DNA of 64,000 nucleotides, taken from Deinandra increscens subsp. villosa. Taxonomy: Eukaryota > Streptophyta > Magnoliopsida > Asterales > Asteraceae. The stretch lies in the NCBI GenBank assembly GCA_039602395.1, contig JBCNJP010000006.1:8524766-8588765 (forward strand), given 5' to 3'. Position numbers and translations under genes: made by a program. How positions within the stretch are numbered: position 1 is the stretch's first letter; each line of letters starts with the position of its first letter. Of the stretch, positions 34,050 to 45,496 are shown in pieces. A model generated the notes under the pieces. The model was not told the origin of the DNA, did no database searches, and was given only the letters and a program-made list of their open reading frames with translations.

Positions 34050-34530
34050 TAGGTTTTCGATCAAGAAAGGATGAGACGAAAAGTGGTTTTCGGTCGGACA
34101 AGGCTGATCGAAAAGTACTTTTCGATCGGAAAGGAAGTGGTCGAAAAGTGTAGGTTCTGATCGAAAAGTTGGATCTGGATCGAAAAGTCTCGGAGGGGAC
34201 TTTTCGACTGAGGAGAGCAGTGGATCGAAAAGTCACAGGGGACTTTCCGATCATGATGACGGATCGAGAAGTCACAGAAGGGACTTCTCGATTGAGAGGT
34301 GATTGATCGAAAAGTCACTGAGGAGGACTTTCCGATCGAGAATTCTGATCTAGAAGTCACAGAGAGGGACTTCTCGATTAAGAGCAGCTGGTCGAAAAGT
34401 CACTGATGGGGACTTTCCGATTGAAAACACCTGATCGAAAAGACACAGAGGGTCTTTCTCGATCACAGGGAGGCGACAGGACAGGGTTTTCGATCAGACA
34501 GTGCTGATCGAAAAGTCTCTTGTTGGGTCG
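34050..34530 (-). repeat. GATCGAAAAG hairpin array in the C3 gag leader
   Basis: About eight consecutive inverted repeats of the type GATCGAAAAGTC - loop - GACTTTTCGATC occupy the leader between PBS and gag start. The first is a perfect 22-bp palindrome (34106-34127). Others pair 34180-34189 with 34198-34207, 34223-34234 with 34241-34252, 34262-34273 with 34282-34292, 34305-34316 with 34326-34337, 34347-34358 with 34368-34378, 34392-34401 with 34411-34420, and 34433-34444 with 34452-34464. Some arm changes are matched on the other arm. Confidence 0.9.
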
Positions 34531-34698
34531 AAATGTCACTAATTTAAGAGCAGTTGGTCACGAACACCTCTGTCTCAATTCGAAACATACAAAAGGTACT
34601 TCCAAAACTTGCTAATGCTGAAAATCACCACAAAAACTCAAACCGTTAGTTGTCAAAAACTTGAATCGGATATCGCGAGAGCCTTGAAACTTGTGTTT

Positions 34699-34714
34699 CT
34701 TGGCTCTGATACCA
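34699..34714 (-). promoter_or_regulatory. C3 primer binding site (tRNA-iMet)
   Basis: Minus strand TGGTATCAGAGCCAAG, two bases inside the 5' LTR end. It matches the initiator-Met tRNA 3' end. Confidence 0.93.
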
Positions 34715-34716
34715 AT

Positions 34717-35160
34717 TGTAAGGATCAAATCAAACATTCACGCGATATCAAAGTCTATAACCACCGTGCGAAATCCGGTGATTATTGGTGATTCAAGATT
34801 AAATGAAAATAATATGAATGAGCAATAAGAACAAGAGTAAAAAGACAAACCAGAAGAAGAAAACACTTTACTAATCACCTTGATTGCAATACACAGATCG
34901 AAATTTTCTTTAGAGAATTTTGTAAATCACCAATAGGGATAAACACCAAAACTGCAACCAACCCTAATCTCCTAAACTAGCTATCCTTATATAGAAAAAA
35001 ATAAGCTTGTTAAACAAGCCACAAAAATTCGGACTCTAGGCCCTATATTCGACCAACCCATAAACCCACATAACCCACTAACTTATTTTCAACCCATTTA
35101 CAAGTAAACTGGCCCAAAGGTAATTCTAATGCAAAAGCCTCACAAATTCTAGACTCTACA
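34717..35160 (-). repeat. C3 5' LTR
   Basis: 444 bp, very similar to the left copy with scattered substitutions. The minus-strand TATA-like box CTATATAAGG is at about 34985-34994. Unlike C1, X and Y, no palindrome cluster precedes this box; C3 carries its cluster in the leader instead. Confidence 0.95.
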
Positions 35161-35550
35161 GCTTGCTTTGAAATTAAATAGTCAAGTGATAAAGGAATTA
35201 TTAGTAGACGTTATAGTGAATAAGTATGATTACATGAGAACAGGTGATGAATTCGCTTTATTATTATGTGGTGGATACGCTACGGTAATTTCTTTATATA
35301 AGCATAATAGTAATAGTTACCTGGTATATAAGAAGTGTGGAGGATATGTCGTTGGTACATCCTATATACATACACCAATGGTAAATTGAGGGATGTCCAC
35401 TTCTTGCAGTATATGAGTGCCTTATCGCTGTCTACTGATAACCCTAAGTCACTTGGGTATTTAACTAGGGCGGGTAGTAGTACAGGGAGAGTTATGAAGT
35501 AGTGTTACCCACTAGGATTAGGGATCACTACAAATAGCAAGGATGGGAAA

Positions 35551-35830
35551 ACTACTGTCCGTTATAGGGAATGCCCTAGAAGGGTAAACTCAGCAGTTGG
35601 CAAAAGGGGATAGGAAGGGGGAGAAAGCTACTGTCCGTTATAGGGAATGACCTAGAAGGGTAAACTCGGCAGTTAGCAAAAGGGGATAGGAAGAGGGAGA
35701 AAGCTACTGTCTGTCATAGGGAATACCCTAGAAGGGTAAACTCGACACTTAGCAAATAGGGGAAAACATGGCAACTGTCCGTTATAGGGAATACCCAAAA
35801 GGGGTAAACTTGACAGTTATATCAAGAATG
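35551..35830 (+). repeat. Tandem repeat of about 76 bp in the G1 LTR
   Basis: Four units starting near 35551, 35627, 35703 and 35771, each with 'actgtccgttataggga' or a close variant followed by 'agaagggtaaact'. Spacing is 76, 76 and 68 bp. Confidence 0.9.
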
Positions 35831-36398
35831 GTATCTATGCTTATACAATAGCAGGGTTTAGACTGATAATAGATGTTGGGTTTGTAGGAAAGTAATAGAG
35901 GGGATAGTGGAATAAATGGTTTTACAGGGGGTATTTCCTGTTAAGGAATATTACGTGTTGTATAATTATGATATATATTCTACTTGATAAATGTTTGTGT
36001 AAAAATGGATCTTGCAGGTCCAAGGGTTTTAAATCTCACACCGAGGTAAAGTTTTTAAAATATAGAACTCTGTAAGCTGACCTCTTCCAAACATGTATGT
36101 ATGTCAGGTCAGAGTGAGGCTTCGACTAGTTATGAGAAGGCCCTTGTGATAAGGGATTAGACTGGCAAGCTACCGGATGGAAGGAGAGTTTTGGCGAGCT
36201 GGCATGGATATAGAAATAAACATAGTGACAGTTAGTATTTCCTTATGTAAATTATCTCACTTGCTTTGTAGTACTTGGCATATAAATAAAAGTTTGAAAT
36301 TTCCGCTGTTTAGTTATCTCTGTTGATACCTTGTGTTCATGAGTAAATTCGATGCGTGACCCCTCCTAGATCCAAGTCTGGGAGTGGGCATCCTAAGT

Positions 36399-36411
36399 TG
36401 GTATCAGAGCC
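36399..36411 (+). promoter_or_regulatory. G1 primer binding site (tRNA-iMet)
   Basis: TGGTATCAGAGCC on the plus strand, right after the end of the long LTR (about 36390). It shows that G1 is transcribed on the plus strand. Confidence 0.88.
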
Positions 36412-36920
36412 TTGGTTTACGAGATTTAGGTACTAATGCAATATCTAGACTTAAACTAGGACTCTGGGAAGACAAAGTAGGATGAGATAAGGAATGTAGA
36501 TGTCGGCTAGGATAGCTTGTGCCCATAGGAATAAGGTTGCATTAAGGAAATAATAGGTAGCACCTAGAGAATGTGAACTGTGGAAGAAACCCGATTGCAA
36601 TTAGCTACTGCGATTTGGTATTAGCCACATAAACATACCCTAAGTCCTAACTATTGTATGCCCGAGTGCGGAGAGGTTATGAGATGGTGAAATTAATGAG
36701 GGAGATGATGCAAAGACCGACTTTAACTTAAAGTTACCAGTAAAAGGATAAAGAGATGAGTGGACACTTAGAAGGAGTGTGATGGAAGTAACTGGGTTTT
36801 TGAACACATCATAACTATATAATTGCTTTGGTACCGTAACTTATCTGGTTATCATGTATTCAAAAGTTAGGGGACTCTATGTCACATAAATTCTGAAATG
36901 TCACTCACCTGGAATGTAAG
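36412..36920 (+). other. G1 leader
   Basis: Untranslated sequence between PBS and gag, with no feature recognised. Confidence 0.6.
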
Positions 36921-37800
36921 ATGATGATAAGAGGCGGACGTGGTAGAGGTAGGGGTGCTGACAGCGCAACCAATGCTGGAAGGCGTGCATGTGCAAATAT
37001 CGAATGAGAGAATAACGTGAGAGCTAACGTCTTTACTAACGAGCAAAGAGAAGCTTTGGCGGCAGAGGTGAATCAAATGTTTCAAGCGGTCTTGCCTAAT
37101 CTAATCGCTCAACTACATGGATCTGCTAGTGGAGGTGCAAATGGAGCCGGAGGAGCCGCTGGTGGTGCTGCTGGAGGTGCGGGAGACACCGATCACGGAT
37201 GTTCTTTCAAATTGTTTAGTGAATGTAGGCCTCCTTCATTTGAAGGGAAGAGAGATGCAGGTTCGACTGTTCGTTGGATTTGAGAAATGGAAGCAGTGAT
37301 AGGTATTAGTGAGTGTCGTCTAGATCAAGCGGTGAAGTACGCAACCCATTCCTTCAAAGGAGAAGCATTATTTTGGTGGGACTCTATTCTACAATCCCGA
37401 GGCGAGCAAGCCATTGCTACTATGTGATGGAATGATCTGAAAACGCTAGTGATAAGCAAGTTTTGCCCGAGACACGAGTTAGAGAAGATCGAGATTAACT
37501 TTCTAAAGTTTGAAGTGGGTAATATGAACCATCAGGAGTTCACAAGCAAGTTTGACGAGATGACGAGGTTAGTACCAAGATTGGTAACACCCGAGGAAGA
37601 GAAGGTGAAGAGGTACGTTCAGGACCTTCCTACTGCCATAAAGAAGATAGTTAGGCCTCATGTTACAAAAAAAATACTAGGAAGCAATTGACATGAGTGC
37701 TATGGTTTACGAAGAAGGATATGGTGACGAAGGAAGACCAGGAGAAGCTAAGAGGAAGTTATCTGAGACTGGAGAGAGTTCAAAGAAGAATGATTGAGAT
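36921..37800 (+). pseudogene. gag: G1 gag fragment
   Basis: ATG at 36921 or 36924 gives an Arg/Gly-rich start (RGGRGRGRGAD). An Ala/Gly-rich stretch follows, then the Ty3/gypsy gag core with FKLFSECRPPSFEG, FFKGEALFWW-like (SFKGEALFWWDS) and FCPRHELEKIEINFLKF. In-frame stops occur at about 37008, 37282 and 37425, and a shift near 37670 precedes AIDMSAMVYEEG. Similarity ends near 37850 before any knuckle or protease. Several stops are CGA-to-TGA or TGG-to-TGA-like, consistent with decay of methylated DNA. Confidence 0.85.
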
Positions 37801-37850
37801 TTCTACAAGAGACAGAAGAAAAACAACCCTTATTGGTATTGCTCGCCAAA

Positions 37851-38333
37851 TAACAAACCATATGTAATGTCTTTAAAAGATAACTTTTAGTTAGTATATA
37901 TCAATACAACATTACATCCAAAATCTGCTGGACAAAAAAAAAGATCGTTAAAGACTTCGTATGCAATTCTTCAAGGTTTACAAACTGTATATGACGTCTT
38001 TTGGAATCCAAAATCTGATGAAACAACAAAAAAAATTGTTAAAAGCTTTAATACTTGCAAGTATATAACAGGATCAAGTAATAAATTCCAACAGGTTTTT
38101 TTTTACCTACACCGTTGTTGTATGTGAATAGTTTAGCTTCTCTGTTTACAATTTATCATGTGTTTCCCAAGCATGCGTGAGTATAAACTTTGTTATCATA
38201 CTTTTAGTACAATATCGTTTGGTTTTTTACCCTGCAAGCCTAATTTATAGATTTAGATTTGAGTTTAGACTTTGTCAAGTTTTTGCTTACAAGCCTAACT
38301 TTATTTATGTTTGTACATTAGGTGACACCTACT
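37851..38333. other. Spacer, nothing recognised
   Basis: AT-rich DNA between the G1 remnant and the X LTR. Its last five bases plus the next, CATTG (38334-38338), are the candidate target duplication of the X insertion. Confidence 0.55.
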
Positions 38334-38338
38334 CATTG

Positions 38339-38731
38339 TGAAAAAGCATACACGGATCGATTCTATGATAGATAATCTTGAGATGGAAGTTTTGTCATTG
38401 ATTCGTGTCAAATGATTACATGAACCGAAGGAGTATATAACAATTAAGCTCCGGGGGAGGTTGGATAGAACCTCCCCTCTCAACACAGACACTGGACAAA
38501 AACTTACAAAGAAATACAAAGACGAAACTATTTATACTTCTTAATTCTGTCCGAACTGGGCACCTCCGAACCCTGTCCAAACTCCCTCCGAACTTGGAGT
38601 TCGGCCATCAAGGTTCGGCCAACTCCGAACCTAGAGTTCGGCTGGGTTTCGGACCTCAGTTCATGTCTCCGACAAATCAGTCTGTTTGACAATTCGAACA
38701 GTAATGGCCACACAAGGTTCATGCATCAACA
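38339..38731 (-). repeat. X LTR, left copy
   Basis: 393 bp. The minus-strand TATA box GTATAAATAG lies at about 38528-38537. A dense CCGAAC/GTTCGG cluster lies directly upstream (38550-38655), including CCGAACTTGGAGTTCGG. A purine tract follows at 38732-38745, so this is a 3' LTR. Confidence 0.92.
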
Positions 38732-40268
38732 AATTCCCCCTTGGACGTTACTGTCGAATCCAGACATTGATCTTCTAGCAATCATCATCAGTCAGTCTGC
38801 TACATCTTGAATCTTGATTTTCAGCAAACTCCCCTTGGACTGAACTTCAGGCATGCAGGAAACAGTTCGCATCTTGTACAATCTCCATAACCAATAAAGT
38901 TTCCCTAGCTTCAAGCACAACCATCCAACTCTGGACCCGACATATATGATAATGGTTCACTTCATTAGTCGTATCCGGAATTTGTAAAGAAGCCTGAACA
39001 TCACCGCATATTGACAACAATCTTTAATCTTCACCAAATTGTAATACATTCTGATCTTTATGAAAACAGACACAATCAGCATCTTCAATCACGGAAATTC
39101 CCCCTTAGCATGAAATCCATCCCAATATATTACTCCGGTAAACGTATATCTCGTTGCAGACTGGAATCTGACCAAGTTTTCACAACTCAAGAAAGTATTG
39201 GGCAAATGACAAAGAGTTCCAAACCATAACCGAAAACTTTGACATATCGGTTTGCACGAACAACAGAATACACTACTTTTCCACGAAGATCAAAAATCAC
39301 CATCAACCCTGAACTGATTGCTTTTAAATATTCATTTTTTTAATTATGAAACTTTGAAAGTGTTTAGGGTCCCCAATTTCCCCCTAAATAAGTGACATAT
39401 TCAAATCTTCAATTTCTTATGATTCCAACTCCGCATTCTTGTAGTGGAATGATAAACTCAAGTGGCCCACAACGGAATCTTTAATCTCTTTAATCTTCAG
39501 TTTATGTAGAAAGATAATCTCCGACAAACGTTCCCAAGTAATCATAACCATGTCTCCGAATCTCTGTCCATCATCAGAAACACGTATTCTTGAATCTCTG
39601 TCCATCATCAGGAACAATGACTACCCACAAACTCATTTCTTGAAATTCGATCACTAACTCATAACAAATATCGTGATCTGGATTTTCTTCAAACATAACA
39701 CCCCACAACCACCGAATCAAGGGTAAACTTGATAACTGATCCGCTTCTGTAAAATTCCCACCTAACGGGGGTTCGGGGGCAGCGTCCCTAAGAAGCGGGG
39801 TCCAAGAGGCGGCAGCCCCTGGCGGGGTCCAAGGGCAGAGCCCCTGGTTGGGTCAGCGCGAAATTTTTTTCCTTGAACAAAATTGCTTCATTAAAAATCC
39901 ATCCGAGCTCGCCCGAACCTTATCCGAACTACCTCCGAACCTGACCTTCGGAACCTCCTCCGAACCTGACCTTCGGACGTCCGAACATGTCCAAACTCTG
40001 TCCGAACTTGGAGTTCGGAGCGGTTATTTTTCAGATGTGTTCTTCGGCCGAACTCTATCTGAACTTCACTGGAAATTTTTGAAATCACACCAGATTTAGA
40101 ATTTGATCGAATTTTGACATCCAGATACTTCTGTTAGGTAAAAATATGACTCAGGAAGACTCGATTGATTAAAAATCAAACAGAAACACTTCCAATCACA
40201 CCTAACTGAAGGTTTAACGTCTCGAAATTTAGAAAAATGATGATATTAGACCATAGAAAGAGCCAACA
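38732..40268 (-). other. X 3' remnant and inverted Y leader
   Basis: From 38732 several 'ccccctta'-type pyrimidine runs fit the 3' noncoding part of a minus-strand copia element. From about 39840 to 40070 the sequence is full of CCGAAC/TTCGGA motifs, including two TCCGAA..TTCGGA hairpins near 39930-39975. It matches the leader style of C1 and leads to the PBS at 40269. No gag coding is present. The join between the two parts is not visible. Confidence 0.65.
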
Positions 40269-40280
40269 GCTCTGATACCA
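40269..40280 (-). promoter_or_regulatory. Primer binding site beside the left Y LTR
   Basis: Minus strand TGGTATCAGAGC, two bases from the LTR end, so this LTR is a minus-strand 5' LTR although the coding body beyond it runs on the plus strand. Confidence 0.92.
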
Positions 40281-40282
40281 CT

Positions 40283-40637
40283 TGAAAACGCCTGAGCGTG
40301 GGATCGGTCTGGTTCGATAACAATCGTGTATATGAGAATGCAAACAAAACGATGTAAATAAACTCAATCTCTCATTAATACTTGATAATCAGAGAATCAG
40401 AGTACAAACACACACTCTTACACAGAAGTTCGCTCAACTCTAAAAAAAAACTAGTTACAAAGACACACACAAATATTATATATAGACCTACGGATGTCCG
40501 AACTCCTAAGCTTGTCCGAACTTGAGGTTCGGCTAAGGCTCGACCAAGGTTTGGTAGGAGTTCGGCCACCAGAACTTAAGTCTTGAAATCTTCGTGTCTT
40601 TGTCTGATCCAGCTCATTGCCATATCGTGTATCAACA
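40283..40637 (-). repeat. Y LTR, left copy, inverted
   Basis: 355 bp; minus strand TGTTGATACACG...GCGTTTTCA. TATA-like TATATATA at about 40476-40487 and a motif cluster upstream (40498-40566). Its TG end (40637) joins the interior of the + strand gag with no leader or start codon. Confidence 0.92.
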
Positions 40638-42013
40638 CTCCTTCAAAAGTTTCTAAGCCAGATCACAAAGATTTGATTTCAAAACATGATTTTTCAAAAA
40701 TTAAATCTGAGCTTACAAAATTGAGTGTGTTTGAACAAAAACAGATTGTTCGGAGCAAGTCTGTTGAAGGTAAGAAAGTTAAATATGATGGAGTCGGATT
40801 TGAGCCTTTGGCAAATTCAAAAACTTTTAAAAAAGGATCTTCTTCTAAAGAATCAAAACCTGCAAAAGCCAAGGCTAGCAATCCCCACTTTGAAAACCAA
40901 CTTTAACAATTCTGAACAATGGGTGACCTATCGCACAAAAGGATCTGATAGGATTTATAGCGATAAAGATTTTCCTATGGATATGGTCAATCCCAATTTA
41001 ATTGATCAAATTTTTTCTGGTAAATATGATCCTGCTTATGATCCCCCGATGAGAAGTGTGCCCATTAAGGGGGTAATGGCAGTGTTAATGTAATGGACAC
41101 ACTTAATTCTAAATCTGATTCGGGGTTGGTTTACAGAGTGAAAAATTCTGCTCAAAAGTCTTTAAATAAGAAATCATCAAAATCAACCTTTCAATCACCA
41201 CCAGGAGGTTTTTATAATCAAAGGCAACCAAATTTCATAAAATCGAGTCCGTATGTCAAAAAGTCACAATTTTACAGTGACGAAGGTTTTTATGACGAGT
41301 TTGGTTGTGGACCAAATCAATCTGTGTTTGATAGGGGTCCAAAATGGGTTGATTATGGAGGTCAGAATGAGTTTGTTCCAAGGTTTGGTGGGAGAAGAAA
41401 CAGATATCAGAATTACAAGGATCATCATTTTTCTGAAAATTCATATGTTAGAGGGCATTTTGGGTATTGTGATGATTTTTCAGAAAATGTTTCAGGATAT
41501 GAGTCAGGACATAATGATGAGTTTGGAAATCGTTATGTGCCTAATCGAAAGGGTTTGAAACCCAAGACCCAAAAACATGTTGTTGAGTCCGAAGTGGATG
41601 ATGACACGAGTGAAAAAGTTGTAATAGATAAACGAAAATGTTTTAAATGCAAAGCTCGTGGTTATACATATCGGACTTGTCCGTTAAAGAAGCCAAAATC
41701 TGGCAAATCTGTCGCAGAAAAATCTGATGATATGTCTGAAGGTTATCAAACTGATACAAAGAAAAAAGTCAGATTTGTGGATGAGCAAGGCAGAGTTCAC
41801 TTTAATAATAAATCATCAGAATTTCATAAAAATGACAAGAAATCAGAAAGTGAATTTTCAAACATTAAATCAATTTTGAAAAATTCTACTGCTAGCTCCA
41901 CGGGCTCTTTAAATGAAGCATGGAAACTTAAGGGTTCGTCCATGGCTGGTGAAGACTTTGTTGAAAATGACGGTCGACCCAAAGCTTTAAGCTTGGGTTC
42001 GTCCCGAAACTAA
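40638..42013 (+). pseudogene. gag: C2 gag, 5'-truncated
   Basis: The frame starts abruptly at the LTR edge (TPSKVSKPDHKDL...), so the capsid domain is missing. It shifts near 40900 and again near 41090. The rest is Ser/Lys/Gly/Tyr-rich with a zinc knuckle CFKCKARGYTYRTC whose His has become Tyr (CAT to TAT). It ends GRPKALSLGSSRN at 42013, matching the end of C1 gag (GRPDAVESGRSQSN), which shows the two elements are relatives. Confidence 0.87.
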
Positions 42014-42035
42014 TCTTCTGCTTTAATTTATGCAG

Positions 42036-45000
42036 GGATCTTCGCGACAAATGCTGAATAACATTTGGGTTGTTGATAGCGGAGCATCTCGACACATGAC
42101 TGGTGATATCTCTTTGTTGCATGATGTGAAGTACTTCGATGGAGGTAAAGTAACATTTGCTGGAAACAAGGGAGATCAAGTCACCGGAATTGGTAAACTT
42201 TCAAATGGTGCTGTTACATTCGAGAAGGTTGAATTTGTTCAAGAATTGGAGTATAATCTTCTGAGTGTCTCCCAGATTTGTGACAAGCAATTCACAACTG
42301 CTTTCACGGGGAGTGAATGTGTGATACTGAAACCTGAGTTCAAGATTCCAGATGAATATGTGGTAATGCGAGCACCGCGATTCTCAAATTTGTATATGCT
42401 CGACATGAATTCTGCCAAAGCAACTGTCGCTGGTCAATGTTTCTTATCAAAAGCTTCCGAAAGAGATTCCATTCTATGGCATCGTCGCATGGGACACATC
42501 TATTACAGAAAAATGAACGAACTTGTGCGGAGGGGCTTGTCGAAGGGGTTCCAAAGCAACAGTTTATCTTCAACGATGTGTGTGTGAGTTGCAAGAAGGG
42601 AAAACAGAAAAGAAAATCCCATCCACTGAAGAAATACCATTCAATTGAAGTTCCGTTAGAATTACTTCACATGGATATATTTGGTCTTGTGAATCGTCAA
42701 AGTATTTCTGGGAATTGGTATTGTCTTGTGGTTACTGACGAATATTCAAGATACTCTTGGGTTGATTTTCTGGTCTCTAAGGATGAAACTTCAAGAATCC
42801 TTATCAATTTGATTACTACACTTGAGTCTTTGTATAAACTGAAGGTTCGAAGGATTCGTAGTGACAATGGCACGAAGTTCAAGAAATTAGCTGTGAGGAC
42901 ATTTTGTATGGAAAAAGGAGTTGTACATGAGTTCAGCACTCCATATACACCTCAACAAAACGGCGTTGCAGAAAGAAAGAATCGTACAATCATTGAAACA
43001 GCACGAACGATGTTGGATGATACTCAATTGCCTATTCCTTTTTGGACGGAAGCTGTTAACACCGCATGTTACGTGCTTAATCGAGTGCTTACTGTTAAAC
43101 ATCTTGGGAAGACATGTTATGAATTACATAAGAATCGTAAGCCGAATCTCGATTATCTAGAGCCTCTTGGGTGTCCCTGTACTGTCTTAGCGTCTGCGGG
43201 CAAATTTGACGACAAAGTCTTTGAGGGATTGTTTGTCAGATACTCAAATCAAAAGAAACGAGTATTTAATAAGTAGACTGGTACGGTGGCTGAATATTTG
43301 CATGTGGATTTTCAATCCTATACTTTACCGCCCAGAGGTGTTGGACCAGACTGGTTGTTCGATTACAAAGCTCTTTTTGAAAATCTTGAATCGAAGCCAG
43401 AGATGTCTGATGAACAACTTACTCGAGTTTTCATTGAATTACAAGACGATACTCCGGTTCTAAATATACAATCGCTGCCGACTCCAATAGTGCCTGTTGC
43501 TGATGATTATATGACCGAGACTTCAAATGATTCGACAATTGTGACTGATGATATGTCTTCAGATGATGATAGTGAATTTCATGAAGCTGTGTCACATCAG
43601 GTGGAAATTCCTACTCAACAACTAGATCCACAAGTTGATGCTACTTCAAATGAAGTTGAGTCTAATACAACTGACAATGTGGTCGATCCACATGTTGATA
43701 CTATTTCAAATGATGTTGATGTCAATACAACTGAAACTGTGATGGTTGAGGAAGATCCTGTTCCTGGTATGGCTGAAACGGTGGTTGTTCCTATTCATCA
43801 AACGCTCCGGATAAACACCATTCATCCGCAAGACAATATTATTGGTGATTTAAATGAAGGAGTGCATACGAGACATCAAATCGAGAGCAATGTGTTATTA
43901 TCAGTTCTGGAATCTGGTGTTCAGGAAGAAGCATTCCATTCATGCTTTATATCTCAGATCGAGCCAAAAGATGTTTATGAAGCTTTATTAGATGGTTCGA
44001 GGGTTGAAGCAATGCAGGAAGAATTACTACAATTTCAAAAATTAGGAGTGTGGCACCTGGAAGATTTGCCTGCAGGAAGCAAAGAACCGTGTGGTACACG
44101 GTGGGTGTACAAATGCAAACGAGATGATCTTGGAGTCATAGTCCGCAACAAGGCTCGTTTGGTTGTTCAAGGGTTTTCTCAGGAATAAGGAATCGATTTT
44201 AACGAGGTGTATGCACCAGTTGCCAGAATTGAAGCAATCAGAATCTTTTTGGCATATGCTACACATCATGGATTCAAGGTCTTCCAGATGGATGTTAAGA
44301 GTGCGTTTCTTTAAGGAAAAGTTAAGGAAGAAGTGTACGTCAAACAACCTCCGGGATTCTTCGATCCTGATTATCCGGAGAAGGTTTATAAGTTGGACAA
44401 GGCACTATATGGTCTCCATCAGGCTCCTTGAGCTTGGTATGAGACGTTGTCCACTTATTTACTCGACAACTGATTCAAGCGTGGGTTGGTTGATCCTACT
44501 TTATTCTGTCGTAAAACGAGGGAGGATCTGCTACTGGTACAGATTTATGTGGACGATATCATCTTTGGATGTTCAAACGAAAAGTTATCGAAGGATTTCG
44601 AGACTTTACTGCAAACAAGGTTCGAGATGAGTTCAATGGGGGAAATGTCGTTTTTCTTGGGCTTACAAGTTCAACAATCTGACAAGGGTATTTTCATTCA
44701 TCAGATAAAATATGTGAATGATGTCCTGAATCGATTCAAGGTGGAAGATGTTCGCATTCCTGGAACTCCTATTCAGCTGTCATATGGCCTGTGTCCTGAT
44801 GAAGATGGTGAATCAATCGATGTCACTCGTTATAGGGAAATGATAGGTTCTTTAATGTATCTTACAGCAAATCGACCTGATATAATGTTTGCTGTATGTT
44901 TGTGTGCCAGGTACCAAGCAACACCTCGGGTTTCTCATATGGAAGCAGTTAAGAGGATTCTAGCTTATCTGAAGGGTAATACAGATCTCGGGATCTGGTA

Positions 45001-45496
45001 TCCTCATGATGATAAGTTTGACCTGTCAGCGTATACGGATTCAGACTACAGCGGTTGCAAGATCAACTTCAAGTCAACCACGGCCGGATGTCAGTTTCTC
45101 GACGACCGGTTGGTATCTTGGTAGTGTAAGAAGCAGACTTCTGTTGCTACATCCACGGCTGAAGCTGAATATATAGCGGCTGCTAGTTGCTGCTCTCAGG
45201 TTTTATGGATCCAACAGCAGATGCGGGATTACGGTTTGAAGTTTCTTACTACTCCAATTTATATAGATAACTCGGCTGCGATTTGCATAACTAAAAACCC
45301 CGTTCACCACTCAAAAACGAAACATATTGATATTCGTTATCATTTCATCCGTGACTGTTTTGAGAAACACTTGATTGATTTGCAAAAGATCCATACTGAT
45401 TTTCAAAAAGCGGATCTTTTTACGAAAGCCTTTGACAAAACCCGCTTTCGTTATCTTTTGCAGATCAACGGCATACAAAAGTTACCTGTTGAGTAA
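42036..45496 (+). pseudogene. pol: C2 pol: protease, integrase, RT, RNase H
   Basis: The protease has DSGASRHMTGD. The pre-integrase (WHRRMGHIYY) shifts frame near 42530, then CVSCKKGKQ and the integrase core (MDIFGL, SDNGTKF, PQQNGVAERKN). Stops lie at about 43274, 44186, 44312, 44430 and 44471. RT motifs are RLVVQGFSQE, NEVYAPVARIEAIR and QIYVDDIIFG (44540-44570). RNase H shows YTDSDYSG, STAEAEY and IYIDNSA around a TAG at about 45122. The end is KADLFTKAFD...LPVE at 45496. Catalytic residues remain but five or more stops show it is dead. A 'tttaatttatgcag' acceptor-like site precedes it (42021-42035). Confidence 0.9.

Larger units (their letters stand above)
23234..35160 (-). mobile_element. 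Ty1/copia LTR retrotransposon C3, full length
   Basis: An 11,927-bp element with two 444-bp LTRs (23234-23677 and 34717-35160), TG...CA ends and a perfect 5-bp duplication GCTTG (23229-23233 and 35161-35165). Order on the minus strand: 5' LTR, PBS, hairpin leader, gag (34024 to 30663), pol (30652 to 27354), a 2.2-kb spacer, ORF3 (25098 to about 23690), purine tract, 3' LTR. The reading frames have a few stops and shifts, so it is probably dead. Large gag plus a post-pol ORF suggests the SIRE/Maximus lineage (inference). It sits inside the G1 LTR and is therefore younger than G1. Confidence 0.95.
20053..37850 (+). mobile_element. Ty3/gypsy element G1, 5' part, interrupted by C3
   Basis: Starts TGTAACATCCC at 20053. 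The LTR continues to 23233, is interrupted by the copia element C3 (23234-35160, TSD GCTTG) and resumes at 35166 up to about 36390, giving an original LTR of roughly 4.4 kb. A tRNA-iMet primer site follows (36399-36411), then a decayed gag (36921-37800). Coding similarity stops near 37850 without pol or a 3' LTR, so G1 is truncated. Very long LTRs plus an RGGRGRGRG-type gag start suggest the Tekay/Del chromovirus lineage (inference). Confidence 0.75.

Noticed and set aside
34050..34530. Regular repeats as a CRISPR array
   Set aside because: Units are short, alternate in orientation and lack constant spacers, and the context is a plant retrotransposon leader.
35168..35389. 73-residue frame just after C3
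   Set aside because: It begins in the C3 target duplication region and lies inside the G1 LTR, so it is accidental.
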